A stretch of 64,000 bases of DNA, from contig JALGAS010000002.1 of assembly GCA_023078685.1 (NCBI GenBank), positions 62,001 through 126,000 on the forward strand, in the 5' to 3' direction. Shown one piece after another: positions 9,765-21,228 of this stretch. How positions within the stretch are numbered: the first letter of the stretch is position 1; each line of letters begins with the position of its first letter. This DNA is from Neopestalotiopsis rosae (Eukaryota; Ascomycota; Sordariomycetes; Amphisphaeriales; Sporocadaceae). A program made the translations under genes and the position numbers. Below the pieces are notes generated by a model that saw only the letters and a list, made by a program, of their open reading frames with translations, was not told the DNA's origin and searched no databases.

Positions 9765-11178
9765 ATGGCAAATGATGCCATTCACAGCGACCGGTCAGGT
9801 CTCGTACCTGCCGCCGGCTTGCAAAATGGGGACCACGCCGAGGCGAATGGAACACCGCCTACCTACTCGAATCCGCACCCGGGACGCGTCTTTCTCAGCC
9901 GCCAGTATGTGACCGATGAGTGGATCAGCCGACAGCTTCTGTTAGTCTTCAGCGATTCTGGCAAGGAGGCACGGGATCGCTTTGAAGGAGTTGACCAGAT
10001 TGATTCGCTAGTCAATTTTTTGCAGCTGTGAGTTCGCTTCTCACTTTTGTGGTCCAATACTAATCTGATTCCTCTAGTCCCATCAAAACCTTTGATGCTG
10101 CTTGCACCTTCTTTCATAAGTTGAGACTCAAGCACGGAGACAACCAATTCAACACCCAGGATGCCGCTATTGCCTGTCTCTTTGTTGCCTGCAAGGCTGA
10201 AGACACTCTCAAGAAGTCTCGTGAGATCCTCTGTGCCGCCTATAACCTTAAGATGCCCAACGACCAACGATCTCCGGATGACAAGGTATGTTGTACCGGA
10301 AAGGAGTTCTTTTTCTGCGCTCATATACTAATGAACGCCAGCTCTTTGACAAGACTGCCATGGTCATCCAAACTCTCGAGAGGCTCACCCTCGAGGCCAT
10401 TGGTTTCGACTTTCGTTGCCGCTATCCCCAGAGTTACGTCATCAAGCTTCTCAAGCTCGTTCTGCCTTACGAAGAAGCACGCAACATCTATCCTGTCGCC
10501 CTTGATATGTCGATAGACATGTACAAGACGTACATGCCTTTGAAGAACACAAACTTTGGCATGGCCTACGCCCTTGTTGAGCTTTCATCGCGACTCATTG
10601 GTCAACATGTTGACAAGCTCGAGCAAATTGATTATACCCGTCACAAGGTGCCTCGTATGCGAATCCGCGAGGGCATGCTGGATCTGCTTGATCTCTACAC
10701 CAAACATCACAAGCAGACCAAACTTGGTTCCAGATTCACGCTCGACGACTTTGTTCAAGTTAAGATCGATATCAACAAGGAAATCGACGATTCTGGCGCC
10801 GACGCACTTCCTCAGTGCCCTTACCCTCTTCCCTCTAACGAAGATTTACACGCGACGCCTGTTCCGTCGGACCCAAAGAGTGTGACCAACCGTTTTGTCT
10901 TTGACGTGGACGAGGCCCGCCGCGAACAGGGCATTGTACAACGTTTCTTGGAGGACGATTACGACGAAGTCGAGATTGAATATGAAGAGGAGATTCCAGA
11001 GCCAATCCCAGCTCGGCCACGCGATCGTCAAAATCACGGCCCGGGTAATCATGGTCATGGAGGCAACCGAGGTGGCCACAACCAGAGGGGACATCGTGGC
11101 AATGATGGTTGGGGTCGCGGTGGTGGTCGACATGGTAATGATCGTCGCCGCCGTGGTGGAGGTGGAGGTGGTTGGTAG
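9765..11178 (+). CDS. ctk2: Cyclin, CTD kinase I beta subunit-like (Ctk2)
   Basis: Three exons: 9765-10027, 10078-10285 and 10342-11178, 435 aa. Introns are 50 nt (GTGAGT..CTAG, branch TACTAATC) and 56 nt (GTATGT..CAG, branch ACTAATG). The ATG at 9765 replaces an in-frame GTG upstream. Two cyclin folds are visible. The first includes 'IKTFDAACTFFHKLRL' and 'ACKAEDTLKKSREI'; the second follows 'LERLTLEAIGFDFRCRYPQ'. In yeast, Ctk2 is the cyclin partner of Ctk1, which phosphorylates Ser2 of the RNA polymerase II C-terminal domain. The C-terminal 100 residues are acidic, then a Gly/His/Arg/Asn-rich low-complexity tail ending in a run of Gly, longer than in yeast. A cyclin T/K-type partner of another transcriptional kinase is the alternative; Ctk2 is preferred from the helix sequences. 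Confidence 0.8.
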
Positions 11179-11754
11179 ACGCGTCTCTTTGCCATGCACT
11201 ATTTTGGCGTTAGGAAAGGATTGATACCCATGTGCTTAGGAATTGCTTATTATTGTCATTGCATTCATAACCTGTATTATTGTCGGCTTTAGCACAGTGC
11301 CGTTGCCGGATTACAGGGCGAAGGCCAATTGGAGTTGAAGCGCGTTCGCGACAGCTTTTGGGCCTCCAGAGACCAATTCACCTGATATATTGTCCATCCT
11401 CGTTTGCTGCGAATCCTTGCCATGGTTTGTTCATCATAACTCGAACAACAGGAAACACGTCATCTCCTCAAATAACGCATGGATTTCGACAAGGCATTTG
11501 TTCCGATAGAAGTGGTACCCTCTCTGGCACACTAGCAAGCTTGGAGTTCGACATGGGATACTCCAAATCCCTCCAATCGGCAAACTCCCGGCCACGGAGC
11601 CGGTACACCGTGAGTCTGTTTCCGGGTGTGCCCCCTCGTGGGGCCTCACGACCCCTGAGCAGAGCAGAATTCATAAATTTGACTCAGTGCTGCTCAATCA
11701 CAGATGAATGGTTAATCATTGCAGTGGTTCTCTTCCAGTCAACCAAAACTTAAA
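11179..11754. other. Intergenic: cyclin 3' end and GH30 promoter
   Basis: 576 bp between two genes on the same strand. No coding frame is supported. It contains GGCTTT at about 11284, which fits the loose GGCWWW pattern of the xylanase activator site, and a small CCCC-TCGT-GGGG hairpin near 11631. Both are short enough to occur by chance. Confidence 0.45.
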
Positions 11755-13193
11755 ATGACGGCCTCAAGCAGATTCATTCCTGCTCTCGTGGCCCTCGCAG
11801 CCACGGCCGCCGGCCAAACCGCTATTACAGTCGATATAGCAACCAAGTACCAAACCATTGACGGATTCGGATTTTCTCAAGCATTCGGTCGAGCTTCAGA
11901 GTTTGAAGCTGCTAATGCCACCACCGCCAAAACGGCTCTAGACTATCTATTCAGCACGACTTCTGGTGCCGGCTTTTCCATTATTAGGAACCGGATTGGC
12001 TCCAATGGGACTGGAGACAGTATTGAGCCGACTAGCCCAGGCTCAAATACTAGTACTCCGGCCTATGTGTGGGATGGCGACGACAGCGGTCAGGTCTGGT
12101 TCACGAAGCAGGCTGTCAGTTATGGCGTAAAGACGATATACGCTGATGCGTGGAGTGCGCCGGGCTTTATGAAAACGAGCGGAAGCGATCAATTACCGGG
12201 GTGAGATACTCTTAATATCAAAACCGCAAAACTTGATACTCATACAAACCCAGCTATCTTTGTGGTACAACAGACCATACCTGCAGCACGGGAGATTGGA
12301 AACAAGCATACGCTGATTTCCTTGTCCAGTACGTCGAGTACTATGCACAGGAAGGGCTTAATATCACGCACCTCGGATTCCTCAACGAGCCAGATTATCA
12401 AGTCTCGTATTCGCAGATGCAGATTAGTAGCGACGGTCAAGACGCTATTGACTTTATTCCAGTTCTCTATGATACGGTGGAAAACGCTGGCCTGGATGTT
12501 GCCATTGCGTGCTGCGACCCTGTCGGCTGGAACACTCAGGATACGTATACTACATCATTAGTCAATGCCGGTTCCACGGAATACTTAGGCGTCATTACCT
12601 CGCATAGCTACAGCTATGACGCTACCACGCCGCTCAACCAAACGACACTACCAAAGTGGAACACGGAAGGCGGTCCGTCATCTGCCTTTACGACTACCTG
12701 GTATAGTTCCGGTGCGGATAACGAGGGATTCACATGGGCCAACAAGCTTGCCGTCGCCATGGTTGATGCACAATTGTCTGCGTACTTGTTTTGGGAAGGC
12801 TTCGAGATACAGCAGAGCCAGTCTGGAGCCCACCTCGTCGACGCCATTGATGGAATCAACCCAACACCGAGCGGTATATTCTGGGCCTTTGCCATGTGGT
12901 CGCGATATATCCGTCCAGGTGCGACGATGCTGAACACGTCGGGGTCCATCACGAGTGTCATTACTGGGGCTTTCCAGAATACAGACGGTAGTATGGTTCT
13001 CGTATTTACCAATAGTGGAACGAGCAGCGAGTCCGCCGCAGTATCTTTTAGTGGCTTCACAGCAGCCGCTGCCGATGCCTGGCTGACTGACGAGAGCAAT
13101 ACGTTTGCGGCCACCGACGCAACCCTCACAGACGGCACAGTCACTGTTTCCGTCCCAGCAAAGGGTGTCGTCACGGTCAAGTTGACTTCTTAA
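11755..13193 (+). CDS. Secreted glycoside hydrolase family 30 (xylanase-like, GH30_7 type)
   Basis: Two exons, 11755-12200 and 12254-13193, 461 aa; the 53-nt intron runs GTGAGA..CAG and the frame across it is clean. Signal peptide about residues 1-20, mature start near QTAITVDI. The (beta/alpha)8 barrel begins with 'QTIDGFGFSQAFG'. The predicted acid/base is in FLNEPD (E194) and the nucleophile in WNTEGG (E287), the usual GH30 pair. The last 90 residues form the beta-sandwich typical of GH30. By overall look it resembles fungal GH30 subfamily 7 enzymes, which cleave glucuronoxylan or release xylobiose, rather than beta-1,6-glucanases; this assignment is moderate. It faces an esterase gene tail to tail with 204 bp between stops, a plausible pairing for acetylated xylan. 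Confidence 0.9.
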
Positions 13194-13397
13194 GTATGGC
13201 TTCTCTGGAAAATTATGGCGAGGACGAGGGATATGTGTAGCACTGCTGGTCATTGTTATTCTCGAGGCTGCTGTTGCAACAACCACGCCAGCAACATATA
13301 CATTGATAACTGATTTATATATGACTGTCTCGTACCATTAAAAGCAGATGTCTTGATCATCTGAGTGATTTCAATGTCAAGCCAACGACTATTCATC

Positions 13398-14261
13398 TCA
13401 AGTGCTTTTTAGAAGTTCATTTTGCGCCAGCCAAGCCTCACATATCGAAGGCCACTTTGAAACAGGTAAACCCTCTGTATCGATGCCAAATCCATGAGGG
13501 GCATCAGCAAACACATGCAATTCAACGGCACCGCCAGCTTTTCCAATCCCCTCTGCTAACCGGTAGGCATTAACCACTGGAACAACCGGATCATTTCCCG
13601 AATACACGATAAAAGTCGGCGGCACTGGCGTGCTCAATTGTACATCTGGCTGGACAACATCATACAATGTCTGCTTCTCTGGCGGTTCCAAGGCCGCCTT
13701 GTTCGGCACAATGGTCCGACCTGCGGCGTTCGTAGATATGGGACCATATCCAATGATGGCAAATTTGAGCCGCGGCGGTGACGGTAGAGAGGACGTCCAA
13801 GCTGCAGGGTACTCGGCCAAAAGCGCAGCCCCGAGATGGCCTCCGGACGATAGGCCGCACACTCCTAGCCCATTCGGCATGGTAATCTTTTCCTCAATCA
13901 GACTAAGCGCACGCCGTGCATCGTCAAGCGGTGCCTGTGGACCAGAATCGGCTGTGGGGAATCGGTGCACCAGCACAAACGCGTGGAACCCGAGATCGGC
14001 GAGCCACCGCGCGACGGCGATTCCCTCTCTGCCGACCATGAGCTGTATATAGCCGCCACCTCCGAGGATGAGTACTGCGCGACCATTATTGTTGATTGAT
14101 GTGGCCGGACGAAAGCCAAAGAGCCACGGCCGTTCAACCTTGGTCACCACAGCTGTGTCGAGCTTGCCGTCCGGCTGCTCGACTTCGAATGCTCCCTCTA
14201 ACGGCTCATCGTCGTAGAGAGGCCATTTATAATCTGGAGATGACTCGAGCACTGCGGTCAT
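13398..14261 (-). CDS. Alpha/beta-hydrolase, esterase/acetylxylan-esterase-like
   Basis: Intronless, 287 aa, ATG at 14261. No signal peptide is visible, so it is probably intracellular. The fold is that of small esterases: a beta strand and oxyanion region 'AVLILGGGGYIQLMVGREG', the nucleophile elbow GLSSGGH (S139), an acidic residue in YSGNDPVVPV and the histidine in DAPHGFG. The 'LVHRFP' segment before an Asp/Ala-rich helix resembles bacterial-type acetyl esterases often annotated next to xylan genes. Its position facing the GH30 gene suggests deacetylation of imported oligosaccharides, but that is inference. A generic carboxylesterase is the alternative. Confidence 0.85.
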   Translation of the reverse strand: MTAVLESSPDYKWPLYDDEPLEGAFEVEQPDGKLDTAVVTKVERPWLFGFRPATSINNNGRAVLILGGGGYIQLMVGREGIAVARWLADLGFHAFVLVHRFPTADSGPQAPLDDARRALSLIEEKITMPNGLGVCGLSSGGHLGAALLAEYPAAWTSSLPSPPRLKFAIIGYGPISTNAAGRTIVPNKAALEPPEKQTLYDVVQPDVQLSTPVPPTFIVYSGNDPVVPVVNAYRLAEGIGKAGGAVELHVFADAPHGFGIDTEGLPVSKWPSICEAWLAQNELLKST

Positions 14262-14693
14262 GATGATTTCTTGTAACTTGTGGCAGAATATTGGACAGTG
14301 ACAGTGGTTCTTGAGCTCTTCCTTGTTTCGTGCCGTTTGTATTTATTTGTGTACCTTGCATTGTATCCTACACAATACTTACAAGGTGTGGGTGAATGCG
14401 GAACGATGCTCAACTCAAACAGCATCGCAATGTTATACCGAGTTCAACGACTATTACACCGAATCGTCAACTATTTTATAGAGGGACCGTAACTAGTTTT
14501 CCCACCAATCAAAAACGTCTATTATGTTTGCGCTGCTTATATGATAATTAACAAGAAAGTATCGTACCGACTATTGTGCCATTGATGAACTTGAACGTCG
14601 TCAACCATGTGAGTGAGTTGCATTATTTCTTGCCATTTCTATCGCAGTTCTTGCTCTGAGGAACACAGAGGATGCTACTGCCCTCGACATGAT
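14262..14693. other. Intergenic: esterase promoter side
   Basis: AT-rich interval upstream of the esterase start and downstream of the relic frame. Short open frames only; no recognisable element. Confidence 0.5.
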
Positions 14694-15278
14694 TCACCTA
14701 TCCGGATAGCGCACATTAGTCAAACGTACCTGAGCATCTGAGCATCTGAGCATCTGAGTCTTGAGCAGCCAGGCCATTCTCTGACCCAGGGCGCCATTGA
14801 ATCTCTCAACCTCCTCTCGACACGCCGCAATTTTCTTCCTGGCATCATTTTTCACTAGGTTGACGTGCTCGCAGGCGGCGGCTTGAACAAGATGATTGTT
14901 GTCAATGGCAGTGAATTAGATCCAGTAACTCTCGAGGTGATCGAGCTCGTCCTACAGGACACAGAGTCCATCATAATGAGTTGGACGAAATCGTTCCACG
15001 CGTCGGTAATCCCGCAAGTATACAGCCTGAAACTCGACGATCTGGCGCAGCCAGGCCGAGTACTCGACGCCGAATCGCCCGGCGAGCCACTCAGACTCTT
15101 CATGGTTGGCTAGTGCCACGACATCACGTAGAAGCTCGATGCGTTGGCTGTCGGAAAACACGCGTGAGTTGGTAGAAAAGTTCTTGACTCATTGCTGTAG
15201 GGACCCTTCGCTCAACCATCTTCCGAGTTCGCAAGGGGACGGCAGTGGCGTCTCGCTTCTGTTTTCGATTCCAGACAT
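14694..15278 (-). pseudogene. Decayed coding frame with three in-frame stops
   Basis: From the ATG at 15278 one reading frame runs 194 codons to a TGA at 14696-14694, broken only by TGA (15191-15189, codon 30), TAG (14954-14952, codon 109) and TAA (14918-14916, codon 121). Each stop is one C-to-T change from CGA, CAG or CAA. Between them the translation looks like real protein: a helix-rich stretch around 'RIELLRDVVALANHEESEW', a later coiled-coil-like stretch 'KNDARKKIAACREEVERF', and balanced amino-acid use. No intron with GT..AG ends removes the stops. The 3' end holds an 8-bp tandem repeat (TGAGCATC x3), which may mark a frameshift. I do not recognise the family. It could also be chance, or an exon set that I failed to splice. 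Confidence 0.42.
14731..14758. repeat. 8-bp tandem repeat TGAGCATC x3.5
   Basis: Three complete copies of TGAGCATC and a half copy (TGAG), with no mismatch. The unit is not a multiple of three and sits inside the relic frame, so copy-number change would shift the frame. Confidence 0.85.
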
Positions 15279-15643
15279 GACTTACGATACCAGGAGATAC
15301 GGTTCAAGTGACACAGCCAATATAATTCCCTTGTGCGACAGATCTTGTCATAGTTGGAATGTTCAAAGTATGTCACAATCACTCCCCGTTGGCAAACGGA
15401 AGACTGCACATTTATTAACTCATGATACAATGGCAAAGAGTAGTGTGTTTATGAGATGTATCTGCATTGTCTCACAAAGCCACATTCATCTGAAAAGGGA
15501 CAAGTCACTTCTCTGAGACCTCTGTTTACAAAGATGACCATCAAGCCTAATCAATACTCTAGCCTGTGGGGCAACCTCACCATGGCTTCGATGTGGAATT
15601 AGTTTGATACTATGAGCAAATGTCTGTACCTGGACTTGGCCCC
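15279..15643. other. Intergenic: upstream of relic, 3' of ecm4
   Basis: No gene seen. Contains the 3' untranslated region of the Ecm4-type gene and possible promoter remains for the relic frame. Confidence 0.5.
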
Positions 15644-17159
15644 CTAAGCCTTGTAAGCCTTGACAACGGGCACCTCCTCGTCCAAAGGTAGAATATCGGG
15701 CAGCGGTCCAACCGGAGCTATGGAGAATGGGTTGATCTGCGTGTGACTCTTGGTGTAGTGGTTCTTGATGTGTAAAAAGTTGGTCGTGTCCTTGAAGGCT
15801 GGGTTGTTCCAATACAGGTTACGCATCCACCTGTGAATGGCAGGATAACCGGAGCGAATATCCCGAATGTTACACTTGAAGTGCTGGACATAGACGGGAT
15901 CAAAGCGGATAATGGTACAGAATCTAGAAGTGTAGAAGATCAGCTTGTGGAACTCATGCGTAGCGTAGGGATAGCATGGAATTAGGTTTGGGCGTTTCCT
16001 CAATTGAAAGGAGGAGGGCAAACTCACACTCGAACATCTGTTTCGGTTAAAACATCGCCAAAGTAGTATGGTCCCTTGCCATTCTTCAGGTGCTCTTCGA
16101 CGCGATCAAGAGCCTCAAACAACTTGACGACATTCTTTTCATACGCCTCCTGCGTCGTGGCGAATCCGCTCTTGTACACGCCATTGTTAATCTGATCATA
16201 AGTCCACTCGCCCACCTCGTCAATGTCCTTGCGTAGGGCCTCCGGGTACAGATCAATAGCAGCCTTGTCAGCGGGGAGCTGGTCATTGAAAACGGTACCC
16301 AGCATACGCAGAATCTCGGACGACTCGTTGTTGACAATAGTCTGCTGCACCTTGTCGTACAGCACGGGCACAGTGAAGCGACCCGAGTAGTCTGGGTCGA
16401 CGCCGAAGTAAATATCCCGCAGGTGTGTATACTTCTCGTGGCCAGGAACCGGATCCGGGATCACATTTTCGCCCTCAGCATCCGTATCCTCAGATGTTGG
16501 GAAACGCCAGCCTTTGTGCGTGCCATGATCATCAGTCATACGTTCTATACAGTGTTTCTATAGTCGTCATAGACTATATGTGAAGCAAAAAACTTACCCT
16601 TTTCAGCCATGTGCCAATGCACAACCGAGAAGCTAATAAAGTCCTCAAGACCCTTGAGGCTCCGGGCAATCAGCGCCCGGCACGCCCACGGGCAAGCATA
16701 GCTGATGTATAGGTGGTAACGGCCCTTTTCGGGAGGAAACTTGGCACCCGGCTCGGTGGAGATCCAATCCCGGAATGAGCTGACCTGGCGCTTGAACTCT
16801 CCGCTCTTGTCGCCGGGCTTCACCCACTCGGTGATCTTGTTACCAGATGAAGACTATTTCTTTAGTCAGACGGATTTAATATAACATTTGCGAGTGCAGA
16901 AATCAGGATTTGAGACATTCAGCGTCACATGGTTACTCACCATTCTGGCTTGTATAGTCAAAGATTTCGGCGTAGATGCTCTGATTCCTGCCGCTCCGAG
17001 GTGTGCCGTCAAGGGTAAAGCTGATTGAGACGCAATTGTTCTCGAGGTAAGAGGCCTTTTTGCCTGTGGCACACTTGCGAATTCCTTTAATGCGCGTGGT
17101 GTGTTTAGCTCGACACGACTGTGAGAAGTTGCAATGCGAGTGGCAGCTCTATAGTACAT
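15644..17159 (-). CDS. ecm4: Glutathionyl-hydroquinone reductase (Ecm4/Xi-class GST), mitochondrial presequence
   Basis: Four exons: 17159-16941, 16853-16598, 16544-16028 and 15923-15644, 423 aa. Introns are 87, 53 and 104 nt, all GT..AG. Family enzymes reduce glutathionyl-hydroquinones with release of glutathione. The active cysteine is in YACPWACRA (about C127). The C-terminal GST helical domain contains '[14 protein letters not shown]', a family signature. Residues 1-72 are Arg/Ser/Ala-rich with no acidic start, as in a mitochondrial targeting sequence. Exon 1 ends exactly on a methionine codon followed in exon 2 by [15 protein letters not shown], which is where cytosolic homologues begin. 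Two forms (mitochondrial and cytosolic) by alternative transcription start are therefore possible; this is inference. It lies between the relic frame and the E1 gene. Confidence 0.92.
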
Positions 17160-17920
17160 GAGCTCAGCTAAAGTTCCAGGGAGAATGAGGGGTATTGATG
17201 CTATTGATCACAAGGACCGTGGCAGTGGGTTATATACCACTCAAGGCGAAGGAAATCTAGGCACCTCAATAAGGCAGGATGAATGATCAGCCGACAGTCA
17301 GCATTGACAATTTCTGACAATACTTTGATTTCACCTCCAATAAATCCGAGTAACTAAAGTTGATGTAGGTGCGATGAACGCCTCATGTCAGTTCCTGTCG
17401 ATCTCTAATCGTGACGTAAAACGACCTAAGCAGTATGGGGTCCACCGGCTGTCGCAGTTATGTAAGTCATCACTAATCCCATAGCCATCATCAGTCAGAT
17501 ACTTGCTATTTCGCATTAGGCGACACTAGTTGCCTGCCCGCAAAAAATGCTTGCGGCAGATGGAGCGTACGCAGTAGTCGCAGTAGTGTCGGCTCAGCCC
17601 GATAGGATTTCTCAGACTGGCGCCCTGGTGACCTACAATGCCATTTGACACTTGTGCTGCTGGCAGGTTTGTTTTGGTATTCATGCAAATCATGTCCTGC
17701 ATAACACAAGTGTGCTCTGATTGTACATGAAAGTGAATTGTGAGAAGAGTCTATTTTGATGCGACTGGAGACGTCGCGTTTGTGGGGTCGCGGTTCCATA
17801 CCATGGTTACTTACGACCCTGCTTGACATAGCTAAATACTGGCCCAAACTACTGTCTACTCCTCAGGCCGCCTTTATCCATGGACGTCGTGATAAGAATC
17901 AAACAATTCTAAGCAAGCAT
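17160..17920. other. Intergenic: ecm4 promoter and uba1 3' end
   Basis: 761 bp between two minus-strand genes. No coding frame is supported; short frames on both strands overlap each other. It should contain the ecm4 promoter and the E1 terminator. Confidence 0.55.
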
Positions 17921-20900
17921 CTACCTAATTCTGCACTTGATGTAAGGCACCTCGACATCTTCATCATCCAAATCCTCAGCCACCATCTCAAAGATGACCT
18001 CCTTTTGGTGCTCGGGAATTGGCTTCTTCGAGACAAACTCAACCAGCTTGCTGAGTGGGAGATCCAATCGTTCCTTGAGTTTGGCGGGGGGGAAGAAGGA
18101 TGCGTACAGCAGACTGACGCCTGAGCTCACCATGGAAATGTTCAGGCCCTGCTTCTCAAAGTGTGCAATCAGCTCCTTTAGAGTGATGTCGTTGACCTCG
18201 AATCTGTCCCAAATTTTGTCGAGAGTCACCTTGCCGTCAGGTCCTCTGTACTCGACCTTTGGACTGGCAATAGGCTCGCTGAAGCCAAAGAAGGGCAATG
18301 CAAGATTGATGAAGCCATTCTTGTATTGCTCAATGTCGTCCTTGCCATCGATGATCTTGTAGAGCTCGAGGATGACCAGACCTGTCACTAGAGCCGTCGT
18401 GGTGGCAATGGCAGGAATGATCTTGCCAGCAATGAACTTGGTCTTGTGTCTATCGGCCTGTTCAATCTTGTAATTCTCGGCGCGCAAGTTGCTGGCGGCG
18501 GTGATGAAGTCAATGTGATGATTTGTGTCATCGTCCTTCTCGAATTCAACGGGTGTGAGCTTGAACCCAGCCATCTTGCTAGCAGGAGGCAAGTTCTTTG
18601 CGATATCCTGAAGCTCGTCGCCGTCGTCAAAGCTGCTGGCAGTCGGATCCTATAGCGAAATTAGCATCAGCGACAGGTGAAACACTGAAATATGCATGTC
18701 TTACCGGGTCGCTGTCCTTCTCTTGGATCTTGACATTCGAGTCAGGCGAGAAGTCAGGAACAATCACGTTATCGAGCACCTTTAGGTAGGTTGCCTTGTC
18801 AACTCCCTTGGTGTTAATGTTGTAGTTGAAGGCATGCAGGTTGGCAGCAGCTACCACGAATCCGAAATGGGTAGGGTTCTTGGGGTCGAACTTGAGCGGG
18901 TCCGGAGCACGCTTCGGGCCAGACCAGAATGGCTGACCTGAAGACGAAGTCGAATCCTTGGGGAAATTGTAAAGCAGTTGTTGAATAGCATTGTTGTACT
19001 GCTTTTCAAACAGCATGCGAGCCCAGATAATGCAGTCTTCAAAGCTCAAGGGCTTGTCGGTCACTAGGTAATCCCGAATGGTTTCCAGCGTGGCCTTTTC
19101 GTTGCCGCCCTGCTTCAACGTTGACTCCAGATAGTTAGGCTGCGTCAGGTAGAGGTTGACAGTCTCAGGAGACTTGACGAACGAGGTCTCGAATAGCTCA
19201 CGAGCCCAGGCAATTGTGTGCTCAATCTTGTTGGGGAAACTCCTGAGGGTGCACATGGGGAACGACTGCTCGGGCGGGTCCTGAGAAGATGAGTACGACT
19301 CAGTTAACTTGGGCAGAACAACCTGAGTGTTTCCCTTGGTACCGAGTGTACCACTCTCAAGGAGGGGCTTGTGGAAGAAGACACATCTACGGTCGACATA
19401 GGTTCGTGCTTCAACATTGTCAAGGGCGTTTGTAACACCATCCAGGTTGCCCCAGAATTCCTCGTTGAAGATCTCCTCGGTCTCTGGGCTCACGCGGTCC
19501 TTAAGGCAGACGATATGGCCTTCGAGATCGGGGTTCATACCCTGAACAGCCTTGGCAGCGCAGTCACTCTTCATACCACCAACGTCCTTGGCACGGAACA
19601 GGAATTGACGGTTCAGATTGCTCTTCTCGATCGAGTCCATATCAGTAATAGTGATCTGGCCCTTGGGACCGACTCCGAGACCAATCATGGCCCAGTTCTT
19701 GAGCATCTCGCAACCAATGGCTCCAGCACCAACCAGGAATTGCCGAACGTTGCCCAGCTTCTCTTGGTACTCCTTTCCAAAAACTGCAATTTGTCCATCG
19801 TAGCGCGACCCGATGGGCTTGCAAAGTTCCTCCGAGCGCTGAGTGCTGGTCGGCAACGACTCGAGAGAGTCAAAGTAAAGCCACTGCTTGATCGGGTGGA
19901 ACTTGCCCGAGACAGCCTTGAGGACTTCTTGGGCAGTGAGACCACCAAACAATGCGGCCATGGGGTTGAGGTCGCCGGTGGCTTGGTAGCTCAGCTCCTT
20001 GATGAGCTTTTCGTCAATCTCAACGTCCAGCTTCTCTGCTTCAGCGAAAGCCTTGGCCGAAGCAACTAGAACAATAGCATCTTCTTCGTTCATGGGGCGA
20101 GGGCGGCGGCCCTTGGTTTGCGAAAAAGCATGGAGGGCTTGGAAGCCAATGTGCAATTGCTGAGGCCTGTCGAACTTTGCAAAGTCGGACATGAGGAACT
20201 CGGGATCCTTGATAGCAGAAGAGATGGTCTTGAAGTCCAGGAACTTGGGCATCTTGACCTGTTGGTAGAGACCACCGCGCTTGTACTGTCCAAGCCCAGA
20301 GACGTCTCCAATGGAGAATGTGTAAGGGCCCTTGACTGTGATCTTCCTCGGCTCCGAGTTGTTCAAGCCCTCCATGCCCTCAACCTCGGTGAAAGTGACA
20401 TAGTCGCCGTCTTCGAGACCGTGTCGTGTCTCGTCCAAGGCCGAGACCACACCATCCTCGTCGATATCGGCGACGATGCCATTCAGAGAGTTCTCGCCGG
20501 TCGAATCGAGGACCGTGAACTTTTCACCAAAATCGCAGAATATCGATGCAAACAGTCCAAATGTATCGGCGCATACGACGTAGATGCCCTTGGAGTGGCA
20601 GTAGTCGCCAACAGCCAGCTGAAGATGCAACGGGGTATTTGTAAGCACGACAACCTGGTACTTGTCGAACTGGGAGAAGTTGTCTCCGAGCCCAGACGAC
20701 TGGTGGACGTTGACGGGTGTGTAGGCATTCAACTCGGCGACTCTTGGGACCGTCACGGCGTCTCGGGGCTGACCAACGTCTTCAGGGTGGAGGAAGAACT
20801 GGGCAGAAAGGTCCGCGATGGCAACAGGCTCGGGATCGTACAAGGTCAGGCTCTTGACGCCAGCAAGAGCAATGTTCTTGGCGATCTCAACACCCAAACC

Positions 20901-21228
20901 CTTAAGGCCGACGATGAGGACGTTTGAAGCTCCCATGCGCTTCATAGCCTCGTGTCCGAGCACGTAGAGCTGTCTGCTGTAGAGGGACTCGTCGATCTCG
21001 GTGCCGGTGCCGACCACCGACTCGTCGACCTGGAGTCGGGTGACCAGGTCGACCTGCGGCGGGGTCGTCATGTTTGTGTCCTGGCGCGAGCAGAGTAAAT
21101 CAGTAAAGTGATGCAGGCAATGTAGCCAAACACGGAAACGGCCGTTCTCGACTTGAATAGCTGTTCAAGCCTTGACCCAACGTCAAAACATTCGAAGTGA
21201 TGGCGAGGTGGGGGCAACTTACGGTCAT
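17921..21228 (-). CDS. uba1: Ubiquitin-activating enzyme E1
   Basis: Three coding exons: 21228-21223 (ATG ACC only), 21080-18705 and 18649-17921, 1036 aa. The 142-nt first intron (GTAAGT..CCAG) gives an in-frame MTDTN extension before the ATG at 21071, which is an alternative start. The second intron is 55 nt. E1 adenylates ubiquitin, holds it as a thioester and passes it to E2 enzymes. Inactive adenylation domain near '[16 protein letters not shown]'; active adenylation domain near '[17 protein letters not shown]' and '[16 protein letters not shown]'; catalytic cysteine in [11 protein letters not shown] (about C612); ubiquitin-fold domain at the end, finishing VPYIKCRIR. Length matches fungal E1s. 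Its substrate precursor (ubiquitin-L40) is also in this window about 36 kb away, which I take as coincidence. Confidence 0.97.
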
